Shown here: positions 8,975 through 16,484 of the stretch, one piece after another | Layout: each line of letters opens with the position of its first letter | How positions within the stretch are numbered: the first letter of the stretch is position 1 | NCBI GenBank assembly: GCA_965220075.1 | Contig: OZ244806.1 | Span: forward strand, 2,046,001 to 2,110,000 | Reading direction: 5' to 3' | DNA length: 64,000 bases | DNA from: G965220075 sp965220075 | GTDB taxonomy: Bacteria > Chloroflexota > UBA11872 | Position numbers and translations under genes: made by a program | The notes under the pieces: generated by a model | Databases searched by the model: none | Told to the model about the DNA's origin: nothing | The model's input: the letters and a program-made list of their open reading frames with translations, nothing else

Positions 8975-9697
8975 CTAGGGCGCCGCCGCCAGCGAACGGA
9001 CCGTCTTGGCCACCTCCGCGACCGCCGCGTCCAGGAACGCCCGTCCCAGCTCCGCGCTGGCTTGCGAGGCATCGTCGCTTACGCCGGTGCCGCGCGCCGC
9101 GTCGGGCGACCCATGGCGCTCCGCTAGCACGGGGATGTTCTCGCGGCGCACCAGGCTGGAGTCCAGGTGCATTATCAGGGACGCCTCGAAGTCGCCCGCG
9201 TGGCCGGGAACGCCGACTGGCGCCGGTGTGGGCACCGCCTCCAGCGCCTCGCGCGCAATGTCCCAGTAGCTGTCGGCGGCAACCTGCACGCCGCCGTGAT
9301 CGAGCATGAAGTCGTGCGCCACCTGTTTGATTACGTACTGGTTGCCGCCGTGGCCATTGAGGATGAGCACGCGCCGGAATCCCGCCAGCGCGAGGCTCTC
9401 GAGCAGGTCGTGCAGCACGTCGGCAAACACCGTGCTCTTCAGTGACATCACCCCCGGCCAGGGGCGGTGATGGTGCGAAGCGGCGTAGTGCACCGGGGGG
9501 CAGACAAACACTCGCAGATCCTCGCCGACAGCCGCGGCCGCGCCGCGCGCGACCGCCATGCAGCACATCGTGTCGGTGCCGACCGGGCAGTGCGGGCCAT
9601 GCTGCTCGATCGACGCGGTCGGGAGGATCGCTACGCTGGACGGCGCCAGCGCGCCGATCTCGTCGCGGGTCATGCGTTCGAAGTCGATCCGGGCCAT
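8975..9697 (-). CDS. Creatininase (creatinine amidohydrolase) family protein
   Basis: 240 residues from the ATG at 9697, chosen because an AGGAGGGG ribosome binding site sits just upstream; an upstream in-frame ATG at 9733 lacks one. The protein has the metal-binding pattern of the family: a Glu and His in ILPTASIEQHGPHCPVGTD, a histidine-rich YAASHHHRPWPG, ILNGHGGNQY, and Glu in GHAGDFEAS. The family includes creatininase and the mycofactocin and FAPy enzymes, so the substrate, a cyclic amide or short peptide-like bond, is not determined. No substrate-specific neighbours are present. It probably is a cytoplasmic metal-dependent hydrolase. Confidence 0.85.
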   Translation of the reverse strand: MARIDFERMTRDEIGALAPSSVAILPTASIEQHGPHCPVGTDTMCCMAVARGAAAAVGEDLRVFVCPPVHYAASHHHRPWPGVMSLKSTVFADVLHDLLESLALAGFRRVLILNGHGGNQYVIKQVAHDFMLDHGGVQVAADSYWDIAREALEAVPTPAPVGVPGHAGDFEASLIMHLDSSLVRRENIPVLAERHGSPDAARGTGVSDDASQASAELGRAFLDAAVAEVAKTVRSLAAAP

Positions 9698-10091
9698 TCC
9701 GCACCCCTCCTGTCGGTTGGCATCGGGACGCATGCTGCGTCAGTCCGACGGGGTGCGCAAATGCGCCGCACGCGCGCGAAATGCTTGCTTGAGTCAGGCG
9801 GCTCCACGCGGAAGAAATAATCACTCCGGCGGTTGGCGCCTCGCATGTACGGGGAGGCTGTGAGAGGGCGCCGACTGCCTGGATTGGCCGGGCGGGTTGC
9901 CGTTGGCGATCCCCGTGGACGGCGAAACTCCCATCGGTTCCCCGCGCGCTGCAGTTCAAGTCCTCGCCCAGGTCCTCGGGCGCCGGCCTGAGTCCAGGTG
10001 CCCCGTTTCCGCCACGAACGACCCGGGATGCCGGCAGTGCCCTGAACAAGCTCCCCCGGGGCTGACGCTGCATACAGACCCTGTCTGCGGG
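9698..10091. other. Gene-free stretch between clpC and the creatininase gene
   Basis: About 394 nt. No reading frame here resembles a protein family, and no tRNA cloverleaf, terminator with U-tract or clear repeat was seen. It should hold the promoter of the creatininase gene next to 9697 and the 3' end of the heat-shock operon near 10091. A long minus-strand frame crossing it is out of phase with the real creatininase gene and looks like a shadow. Confidence 0.4.
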
Positions 10092-12629
10092 TTAGGCGCG
10101 CTTGACGGTTTCCACCTCACGCGTGTGCGCCTGGCCGTCCTGGGCGCTCTCGGGAGTCTCCGCTGGGCGGGTGCGAAACTCGAACTCGCCGTCCTTCACG
10201 TCTACCTCGACCGTGCAGCCGGCCTGACAGGCCCCCTCCAAGAGCATTCCGGCGATGCGGTTCTCGATCTCGCGCTGCATGGTGCGGCGCAGGGGGCGCG
10301 CGCCGTAGTCGGGATTCCAGCCCAGCGCCAGGACGCGGTCCTTGGCAGCGGTGGTGAGCTCCACGGCGATGCCCTGGGCCGCCAGACGCTCGCGCAGCTG
10401 CGCGGCCATCAGGTCCACGATCTGGCGCAGCTGCGGTTGAGTGAGAGAGTGGAAGATGATTATCTCGTCCACCCGGTTGAGGAACTCGGGTCGGAAGGAC
10501 CTGCGCAGCTCGGTCATCAGGCGCTGGCGCATCTCGCGGTGATCGCGTGACGCGCGCGCCGGCTCGTCCGCGCCGGGCGATTCCTGCCGGAAGCCCAGCG
10601 CGTTCTCACGCCGGATGTGCTGCACGCCCACGTTGGAGGTCATGATCACGATGGTGTTGCTGAAGTCCACCGCGCGCCCATGGCCGTCGGTCAGCCGCCC
10701 GTCGTCGAGCACCTGCAGGAGCACGTTGAACACCTCGGGGTGGGCCTTCTCGATTTCATCGAAGAGCACCACCTGGTAGGGACGCCGCCGCACCTGCTCG
10801 GTCAGCTGGGCCGCGTCGTCGTAGCCGACGTAGCCGGGCGGCGCGCCGATCAGGCGGCTGACCGTGTGCCGCTCGCCGTATTCGGACATGTCCACCCGCA
10901 GCAGGGCGGTCTCGTCGTCGAACATGAACGCCGCCAGGGAGCGGGCCAGCTCGGTCTTGCCGACTCCCGTGGGGCCCAGGAAGATGAAGGAGCCCATCGG
11001 TCGGCGCGGGTCGCCTATGCCGGACCGTGAGCGCCGAATCGCGTCCGAGACCGCGGTGACGGCCTCGTTCTGATCGATCATGCGCCGGTGCAACTCATCC
11101 TCCATGCGCAGCAGCCGCCGCGCCTCCTCCTCGAACATGCGCGTTACCGGCACCCCTGTGATGCCCGAAACGACTTCCGCGACGTCCTCCTCGCCGACCG
11201 TCTGGTCGAGCTGGTGCTCCGCCATCCAGCTCTTGCGCGCGCTGTCCAGCTTCGACTCGAGCTGCAGGATCTCGGACTTGACGTTGGCGGCGCGCTCATA
11301 TTCACGCTGCTGCCAGGCCTCTTCCTCGACGCCGCGCAGACGTTCGATCTCGTCGGCCGCCTCACGCAGCTCCGCGGGCATGTCCTGCAGGCTGACGCGC
11401 ACCTTCGCGGCCGCCTCGTCCATCAGGTCGATGGCCTTGTCGGGCAGATGGCGCTCGGTCAGGTAGCGACCCGCCAGATGAGCGGCTTGCCGGAGGGCCT
11501 CGTCGGTGATCTTAAGTTCGTGATGCTCTTCGTATTTGAGCCGCAGACCCCGCAGCACGGCGATCGTGTCTTCGATCGACGGTTCGTCGACGTAGACCGG
11601 CTGGAAGCGCCGCGCCAGCGCCTTGTCCTTCTCGACGTGCCGGCGGAACTCGTCGAGCGTGGTGGCGCCGACGGCCTGCAGCTCGCCGCGCGCCAGCGCC
11701 GGCTTCAACATCGTGGCGGCGTCGATCGCGCCCTCCGCGCCGCCCGCTCCGACGGCCTGGTGGAGCTCGTCGAAGAAGAGGATGATCTGTCCCTCCGAAG
11801 CCCGCACCTCGTTGATCACGGCTTTCAGACGCTCCTCGAACTCACCGCGGAACTTCGAGCCGGCCAGCATGGCGCCCATGTCGATGGCCAGCACGCGCCG
11901 ATTGCGCAGCAGGTCCGGCACTTCGCCGGCCGCGATGCGCCGCGCCAAACCTTCCACGATGGCGGTTTTGCCGACCCCCGGCTCGCCGATCAGCGCGGGG
12001 TTGTTCTTGGTGCGCCTGGCGAGCACCTGGACGACCCGCCGGATCTCGGCGTCACGCCCGATCACCGGGTCCAGCTTGTCCTGCTCGGCCAGCGCGGTGA
12101 GGTCCACGCTATATTTCTGGAGGACCTCGTAGCGGCTCTCGGCGGTGGGGCTGGACGACCGCTGCACGCCGCGAATCTCGCGCAGGGCGCGGAAAATGCC
12201 CTCAGCGTCGGCGCCCATTCTGCGCAGCGTGCGGCCGGCGCCCGCGTCGCGCGACTTGGCCAGGGCCAGCAGCAGATGCTCGTTGCCAACGTACTCATCG
12301 TGCAGGTGGTTGGCCTCTTCGCGCGCGGCCTCGATCAGCGCCAGCGTCTGCGGGGTGACAAAGACCTGGCCTTGCGCCATGCCGCCCTGGCCGGATTCCG
12401 AAGTTACGCGCGGCCGCGCGCCCAGCAGCCGCTGGACCTCGGCTTCCGCCGTGGCGGGGGACACCCGCAGCCGCTGCAGCACGCGCACCGCCAGCCCGTC
12501 GGGTTCCCGCAGCAGCGCGAGCAGGATGTGCTCCGCGTCAAGCTGGTTGTGGTTGTTATCGAGCATGATCGACTGGGCGCGGCGAATAGTCTCCTGCGCA
12601 CGCTCAGTGAATTTCTCGAAGTCCATCAT
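10092..12629 (-). CDS. clpC: Hsp100 AAA+ unfoldase, ClpC-type
   Basis: 845 residues. Two Clp_N repeats at the N-terminus (FTERAQETIRRAQ...LDAEHILLALL and a second copy near residue 90). The first AAA+ module has Walker A GEPGVGKTAIVEG; the second has GPTGVGKTELARSL, Walker B VVLFDEIEKAHPEVFN and sensor SNVGVQHIR. The middle domain is short and carries a UVR-like stretch (QREYERAANVKSEI), which is ClpC-like rather than the long ClpB coiled coil. ClpC unfolds substrates for ClpP or disaggregates them with adaptors; no clpP lies in this window. It is the last gene of the lon-dnaK-grpE-dnaJ-hspR-clpC cluster, 30 nt after hspR. ClpB is the alternative name often given automatically. Confidence 0.9.
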   Translation of the reverse strand: MMDFEKFTERAQETIRRAQSIMLDNNHNQLDAEHILLALLREPDGLAVRVLQRLRVSPATAEAEVQRLLGARPRVTSESGQGGMAQGQVFVTPQTLALIEAAREEANHLHDEYVGNEHLLLALAKSRDAGAGRTLRRMGADAEGIFRALREIRGVQRSSSPTAESRYEVLQKYSVDLTALAEQDKLDPVIGRDAEIRRVVQVLARRTKNNPALIGEPGVGKTAIVEGLARRIAAGEVPDLLRNRRVLAIDMGAMLAGSKFRGEFEERLKAVINEVRASEGQIILFFDELHQAVGAGGAEGAIDAATMLKPALARGELQAVGATTLDEFRRHVEKDKALARRFQPVYVDEPSIEDTIAVLRGLRLKYEEHHELKITDEALRQAAHLAGRYLTERHLPDKAIDLMDEAAAKVRVSLQDMPAELREAADEIERLRGVEEEAWQQREYERAANVKSEILQLESKLDSARKSWMAEHQLDQTVGEEDVAEVVSGITGVPVTRMFEEEARRLLRMEDELHRRMIDQNEAVTAVSDAIRRSRSGIGDPRRPMGSFIFLGPTGVGKTELARSLAAFMFDDETALLRVDMSEYGERHTVSRLIGAPPGYVGYDDAAQLTEQVRRRPYQVVLFDEIEKAHPEVFNVLLQVLDDGRLTDGHGRAVDFSNTIVIMTSNVGVQHIRRENALGFRQESPGADEPARASRDHREMRQRLMTELRRSFRPEFLNRVDEIIIFHSLTQPQLRQIVDLMAAQLRERLAAQGIAVELTTAAKDRVLALGWNPDYGARPLRRTMQREIENRIAGMLLEGACQAGCTVEVDVKDGEFEFRTRPAETPESAQDGQAHTREVETVKRA

Positions 12630-12659
12630 GTAGGCACCGCCGCCTTTCGCCGTCGCGGG

Positions 12660-13046
12660 CTAGCTGGTTGCGCGCAGCAGCGCACTGCGCAGCCGTGCGA
12701 TTTCCTGCTCGTAGCGCTCCCGCATCACTTCCGTCTCGCGCGCGTGGTGCAAGCGCTGACGTTCATAGCGATCGCGCATGTTCAAGATCACCTCCACGCC
12801 GGCCAGGTTCACGCCCAGCTCGGTGGTGAGGCGCTGGATCAGCTGCACGCGCTCGATGTCGGCCTGCGAAAAGCGGCGCACGTTGCCGCGCGACCGCTGC
12901 GGACGCACCAGACCGATGCGCTCGTAGTGGCGCAAGGTCTGCGGGTGCATTTGGGTCATCTCGGCCACCACTCCGATGAAGAAGGCCGGGCGCGTGCGCA
13001 TCTCTTCGGTGGGCCGACGCGGCTCGTCCAGGTCCCGTCGCGCCAT
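12660..13046 (-). CDS. hspR: Heat-shock repressor HspR (MerR-type)
   Basis: 128 residues. The MerR winged helix is plain: IGVVAEMTQMHPQTLRHYE followed by GLVRPQRSRGNVRRFSQADIERVQLI, and HspR-like MTQMHPQTLRHYERIGLV is diagnostic. The C-terminal part is a basic coiled helix. HspR binds inverted repeats called HAIR (CTTGAGT-N7-ACTCAAG) and represses dnaK operons, using DnaK as co-repressor in actinobacteria. The gene starts one base after the dnaJ stop, in the same operon as dnaK, so the circuit is self-contained. A HAIR-like site at 18967-18987 overlaps the operon promoter. Confidence 0.92.
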   Translation of the reverse strand: MARRDLDEPRRPTEEMRTRPAFFIGVVAEMTQMHPQTLRHYERIGLVRPQRSRGNVRRFSQADIERVQLIQRLTTELGVNLAGVEVILNMRDRYERQRLHHARETEVMRERYEQEIARLRSALLRATS

Positions 13047-13047
13047 C

Positions 13048-13986
13048 TCAGCGCTCCTTCACCGCGGACCGCGGGCGTTCGCCGCGAATCTCGGCCAGCT
13101 CGCGGAAGAGGGCCTGTTCGCGCTCATTCAGGTTGCGCGGCAGCCGCACTTTGACTCGAATCAACAGGTCGCCGCGCCGCTTGCTGCGCAGGTTGGGCAA
13201 GCCCTGCTCGCGCAGCCGCAATACGGTGCCGTTGCGCGTCTCGGGCGGCACCCGCATGCGTAGCTCCTTGCCTAAGAGGCCGGGCACCGAAATCTCGGCG
13301 CCCAGCATGGCCTCGCTGAGCCCGATCTCCAGGTCGGCCCGCACGTCTTCGCCGTTCCGCTCAACGCCTTTGGGCAGCACCGTGCGCACGCGCAGAAAGA
13401 GGTCTCCGCGTGAGCCGTCGGGCCGTACGGCGCCTTCCCCGGCGATCCGCAGCCGTTGGCCGTCGCGCGCTCCGATCGGGATGGAAACCTCGATTCGGCG
13501 GGTTCGCGAGCGGCCGTCGGCGCCCGGGATCTGCGTGGTCAGTAAGCGTTTGCCGCCGTTTGCGACCTCGTGCAGCGCCACTTCGAGCGGCCGCTCGACG
13601 TCAGCCGACACGGCCGCGGCCGGCCGTCCCCTTCCGGCGCCGAACAGCGCTTCGAAGAAGTCGCTGAAGCCCGCCCCGCCGCCAAAGAAGTCGGTAAAGC
13701 CGCCGGGGCCGGCCTGCCGATAGGCGCCGGCGCGCCGAAACGCCTCGTCGTAGGACCCCGTCTGCCGCCAGTTGCGGCCGAACGCGTCGTAACGCTTGCG
13801 CTTCGCGGGGTCGCTGAGGACGTCGTAGGCCTCGTTTATCTCCTTGAAGCGCTCGGCCGCTTGCGCGTCGTCCGGGTTGACGTCCGGATGGTGCTTGCGG
13901 GCCAGGCGGCGGTAGGCGCGCTTGAGCTCATCCGGCGAGGCCGCGCGCTCTACTCCGAGTATCTTGTAGTAGTCCCTGTAGTCCAT
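13048..13986 (-). CDS. dnaJ: DnaJ/CbpA-type Hsp40 co-chaperone without zinc finger
   Basis: 312 residues. A J domain covers about 1-70, with the HPD motif in RKHHPDVNPDD. A Gly/Phe-rich linker follows (GGFTDFFGGGAGFSDFFEALFG), then two C-terminal beta domains ending with PRNLNEREQALFRELAEI. The CxxCxGxG zinc repeats of class I DnaJ are absent, so this is a class II (CbpA/DnaJ2) protein. It delivers clients to DnaK and stimulates its ATPase. It sits between grpE (13-nt gap) and hspR (1-nt gap). Confidence 0.93.
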   Translation of the reverse strand: MDYRDYYKILGVERAASPDELKRAYRRLARKHHPDVNPDDAQAAERFKEINEAYDVLSDPAKRKRYDAFGRNWRQTGSYDEAFRRAGAYRQAGPGGFTDFFGGGAGFSDFFEALFGAGRGRPAAAVSADVERPLEVALHEVANGGKRLLTTQIPGADGRSRTRRIEVSIPIGARDGQRLRIAGEGAVRPDGSRGDLFLRVRTVLPKGVERNGEDVRADLEIGLSEAMLGAEISVPGLLGKELRMRVPPETRNGTVLRLREQGLPNLRSKRRGDLLIRVKVRLPRNLNEREQALFRELAEIRGERPRSAVKER

Positions 13987-13999
13987 TCAGCTCAGCCGC

Positions 14000-14530
14000 C
14001 TACTCGGACGGTGCCACCGCGACCAGAACGCGCGCGGCGCGCAGCACTTCATCCCCCCACCAGTAACCGCGCTGCACCTCCTCGACGACAGACCCCTCCT
14101 CGAGCCCGGCGCTGGACACCGTGCCGACGGCCTCGTGCAGACGTGGATCGAAGGTCCCGGCGCTCTCGAGCGGGCGGATCCCGTGGCTGCGCAGCGCGCC
14201 GTGCACGCGCGCCAGGGTCAACTCGACGCCCGCGCGCAAGGAGCCGCCCTGGTCGCCGCACCTGGCGGCGGCCAGCGCCCGATCGAGGTCGTCCACCATG
14301 CCCAGAACGCTCAGCAGGATCTCGCGGCGGGCCTGTCGGGCCAGGTCCTGCGTGGTCCGCTCCAGCCGCTTTCGGTAGTTGTCGGTATCGGCCCGCAGGC
14401 GCAAAAGCTGGCCGCGCAGCGACTCTATTTCAGCGCGCAGCTCGGCGGCTTCATCGCCGGCGGGAGCGGGCCCGTCCGCGCACGCGCCCCCATCGAGTTC
14501 CAAATCCGTGCGGTTGCCCTCGTGGCCCAT
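14000..14530 (-). CDS. grpE: Nucleotide exchange factor GrpE
   Basis: 176 residues. A long helical stretch (AELRAEIESLRGQLLRLRADTDNYRKRLERT) is followed by the GrpE core with ILLSVLGMVDDLDRALA and the C-terminal signature LHEAVGTVSS...VVEEVQRGYWWGDEVLRAARVLVA. GrpE releases ADP from DnaK. It is encoded 25 nt downstream of dnaK in the expected chaperone order. Confidence 0.95.
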   Translation of the reverse strand: MGHEGNRTDLELDGGACADGPAPAGDEAAELRAEIESLRGQLLRLRADTDNYRKRLERTTQDLARQARREILLSVLGMVDDLDRALAAARCGDQGGSLRAGVELTLARVHGALRSHGIRPLESAGTFDPRLHEAVGTVSSAGLEEGSVVEEVQRGYWWGDEVLRAARVLVAVAPSE

Positions 14531-14555
14531 CTCTCACCCCACCCCGGAAAACCGG

Positions 14556-16469
14556 CTACTTGTCATCGGCGGCCTTGAACTCGGCGTCGACGACCTCGTC
14601 ATCGTCAGCCGGCTGCTCGGCCGGCGCGGCGCCGTCAGTGGAGCCGTCCGCCGCCGCTTGCTGTTGGGCCGCGTACATCTGCTCGCCGATCTTCTGGGAG
14701 GCCGTCTGGAGCACCTCGAGCGCACCGCGAAGCTTGCCGGTATCACCCTCCTGCAGGGCTTCGCGCACGTCGGCGATAGCCTTCTCGGCCGCCTCCTTGT
14801 CGGCGGGCGGCAACGTCTCGCCGCTCTCCTGCAACAGGCGCTCTGTCTGGTAGGACAGGCTGTCGGCGTTATTGCGCAGCTCCGCTTCCTCGAGGGCGCG
14901 CCGATCGTCGTCGGCGTGACGCTCGGCCTCGTTGACCAGCGCGTCCACTTCATCGCCGGAGAGGTTGGTGCTGGCCGTGATGGTGATCTTCTGCTCCTTG
15001 CCGGTAGCCAGGTCCTTGGCCGAAACGTTGACTATGCCGTTCGCGTCGATGTCAAACGTCACCTCGATCTGGGGCACGCCGCGAGGGGCGGGTGGAATGC
15101 CCTCCAGGCGGAAGCGGCCCAGGGTCATGTTGTCGCGCGACATCGGCCGCTCGCCTTGCAGCACGTGGATGTCCACCGCCGTCTGGCCGTCCTCGGCGGT
15201 GGAGAAGATCTCCGATTTGCTGGTGGGGATGGTGGTGTTGCGCTCCAGCAGCTTGGTCATCACGCCGCCCAGCGTCTCGACGCCCAGCGAGAGCGGCGTC
15301 ACGTCCAGCAGGACCACGTCTTCCACCTCGCCGCCCAGGACCCCGGCCTGGATCGCCGCGCCGATGCCGACGACTTCGTCGGGGTTGACGCTCTGGTTCG
15401 GCTCTTTGCCGGTCAACCGGGTCACGAGCTCCTGGATCGCGGGCATGCGCGTCGAGCCGCCCACCAGCACGACCTCGTCGATCTGATTGGCCTGGATGGC
15501 CGCGTCGCTGAGCGCCTGGTTGAAGGGCGCCACGCAGCGCTCGCTGAGTGCGGCGGTGAGCTCCTCGAACTTGGCCCGGGTCAGGGTCACGTCCAGGTGC
15601 TTGGGGCCGTTCTGATCGGCCGTGATGAAGGGCAGGCTGATCTGAGCCTGCGGCACGTTGGAGAGCTCCTGCTTGGCCTTCTCGGACGCCTCCACCAAGC
15701 GCTGCAGCGCCTGTGGGTCCTTGCGAAGGTCGATGCCCTCTTGGGTCTCGAAGTCGTCGGCCACGAAATCCACTATCCGGTGGTCGTAGTCGTCGCCGCC
15801 CAGATGCGTGTCGCCGTTGGTGGCCTTGACCTCGAACACACCGTCGCCCACCTCGAGAATGGTGACGTCGAAGGTGCCGCCGCCCAGGTCCCAGACCAGA
15901 ATGGTCTCGGCGCCCTTCTTTTCCAGACCGTAGGCAAGGGACGCGGCGGTGGGCTCGTTGATGATGCGGCGCACGTTCAATCCGGCGATCTCGCCGGCGT
16001 TGCGCGTGGCTTGCCGCTGCGAGTCGTTGAAGTAGGCCGGCACGGTGATCACGGCGTCGCTGAGAGCCTCGCCCAGATAGCGCTCGGCATCGGCCTTGAG
16101 CTTCTGCAAGATCATCGAGGAGACCTCTTCCGGAGTGATCTCACGGCCGGTCTCCGGAATCTTGATTCGCGCCTCGGCCGCCTTGCCCTCGACGACGTCG
16201 AAGGTGACTATGCGGCGCTCGGCGGCCACGTCGTCGAACCTGCGTCCGATGAAGCGCTTGGACGAATAGATGGTGTTCTGGGGGTTCATGACGGCCTGAC
16301 GGCGCGCCAGCTGTCCGACCAGACGCTGCCCACCCTTGGCAAACGCCACCACCGAGGACGTGAGACGGCTCCCCTCCGCGTTGGTGATGACCGCCGGCTT
16401 GCCGCCCTCCATCACCGCCACCACCGAGTTGGTGGTGCCGAGGTCGATTCCAATGATCTTCTTCGCCAT
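14556..16469 (-). CDS. dnaK: Hsp70 chaperone DnaK
   Basis: 637 residues. It starts MAKKIIGIDLGTTNS and has the Hsp70 signatures VWDLGGGTFDVTIL and VVLVGGSTRMPAIQ. The substrate-binding domain (VLLDVTPLSLGVETLGG) and a helical lid rich in charged residues follow, and the tail is acidic (DDDEVVDAEFKAADDK). An AGGAGG ribosome binding site precedes the ATG. The gene begins only 15 nt after the lon stop, too short for a normal promoter, so it is most likely read from the promoter upstream of lon. Confidence 0.97.
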   Translation of the reverse strand: MAKKIIGIDLGTTNSVVAVMEGGKPAVITNAEGSRLTSSVVAFAKGGQRLVGQLARRQAVMNPQNTIYSSKRFIGRRFDDVAAERRIVTFDVVEGKAAEARIKIPETGREITPEEVSSMILQKLKADAERYLGEALSDAVITVPAYFNDSQRQATRNAGEIAGLNVRRIINEPTAASLAYGLEKKGAETILVWDLGGGTFDVTILEVGDGVFEVKATNGDTHLGGDDYDHRIVDFVADDFETQEGIDLRKDPQALQRLVEASEKAKQELSNVPQAQISLPFITADQNGPKHLDVTLTRAKFEELTAALSERCVAPFNQALSDAAIQANQIDEVVLVGGSTRMPAIQELVTRLTGKEPNQSVNPDEVVGIGAAIQAGVLGGEVEDVVLLDVTPLSLGVETLGGVMTKLLERNTTIPTSKSEIFSTAEDGQTAVDIHVLQGERPMSRDNMTLGRFRLEGIPPAPRGVPQIEVTFDIDANGIVNVSAKDLATGKEQKITITASTNLSGDEVDALVNEAERHADDDRRALEEAELRNNADSLSYQTERLLQESGETLPPADKEAAEKAIADVREALQEGDTGKLRGALEVLQTASQKIGEQMYAAQQQAAADGSTDGAAPAEQPADDDEVVDAEFKAADDK

Positions 16470-16484
16470 AGTGACCGGTGCCTC

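Noticed and set aside
9940..9990. TTCAAGTC element resembling a tRNA T-loop
   Set aside because: The flanking bases do not form the 5-bp T-stem and no acceptor or anticodon stems are found.
8940..10073. Long minus-strand open frame of 377 codons across the creatininase region
   Set aside because: It is out of phase with the creatininase gene, which has all family motifs and a ribosome binding site. The long frame reads as low-complexity Arg/Gly/Ala and is typical of shadows in G+C-rich DNA.
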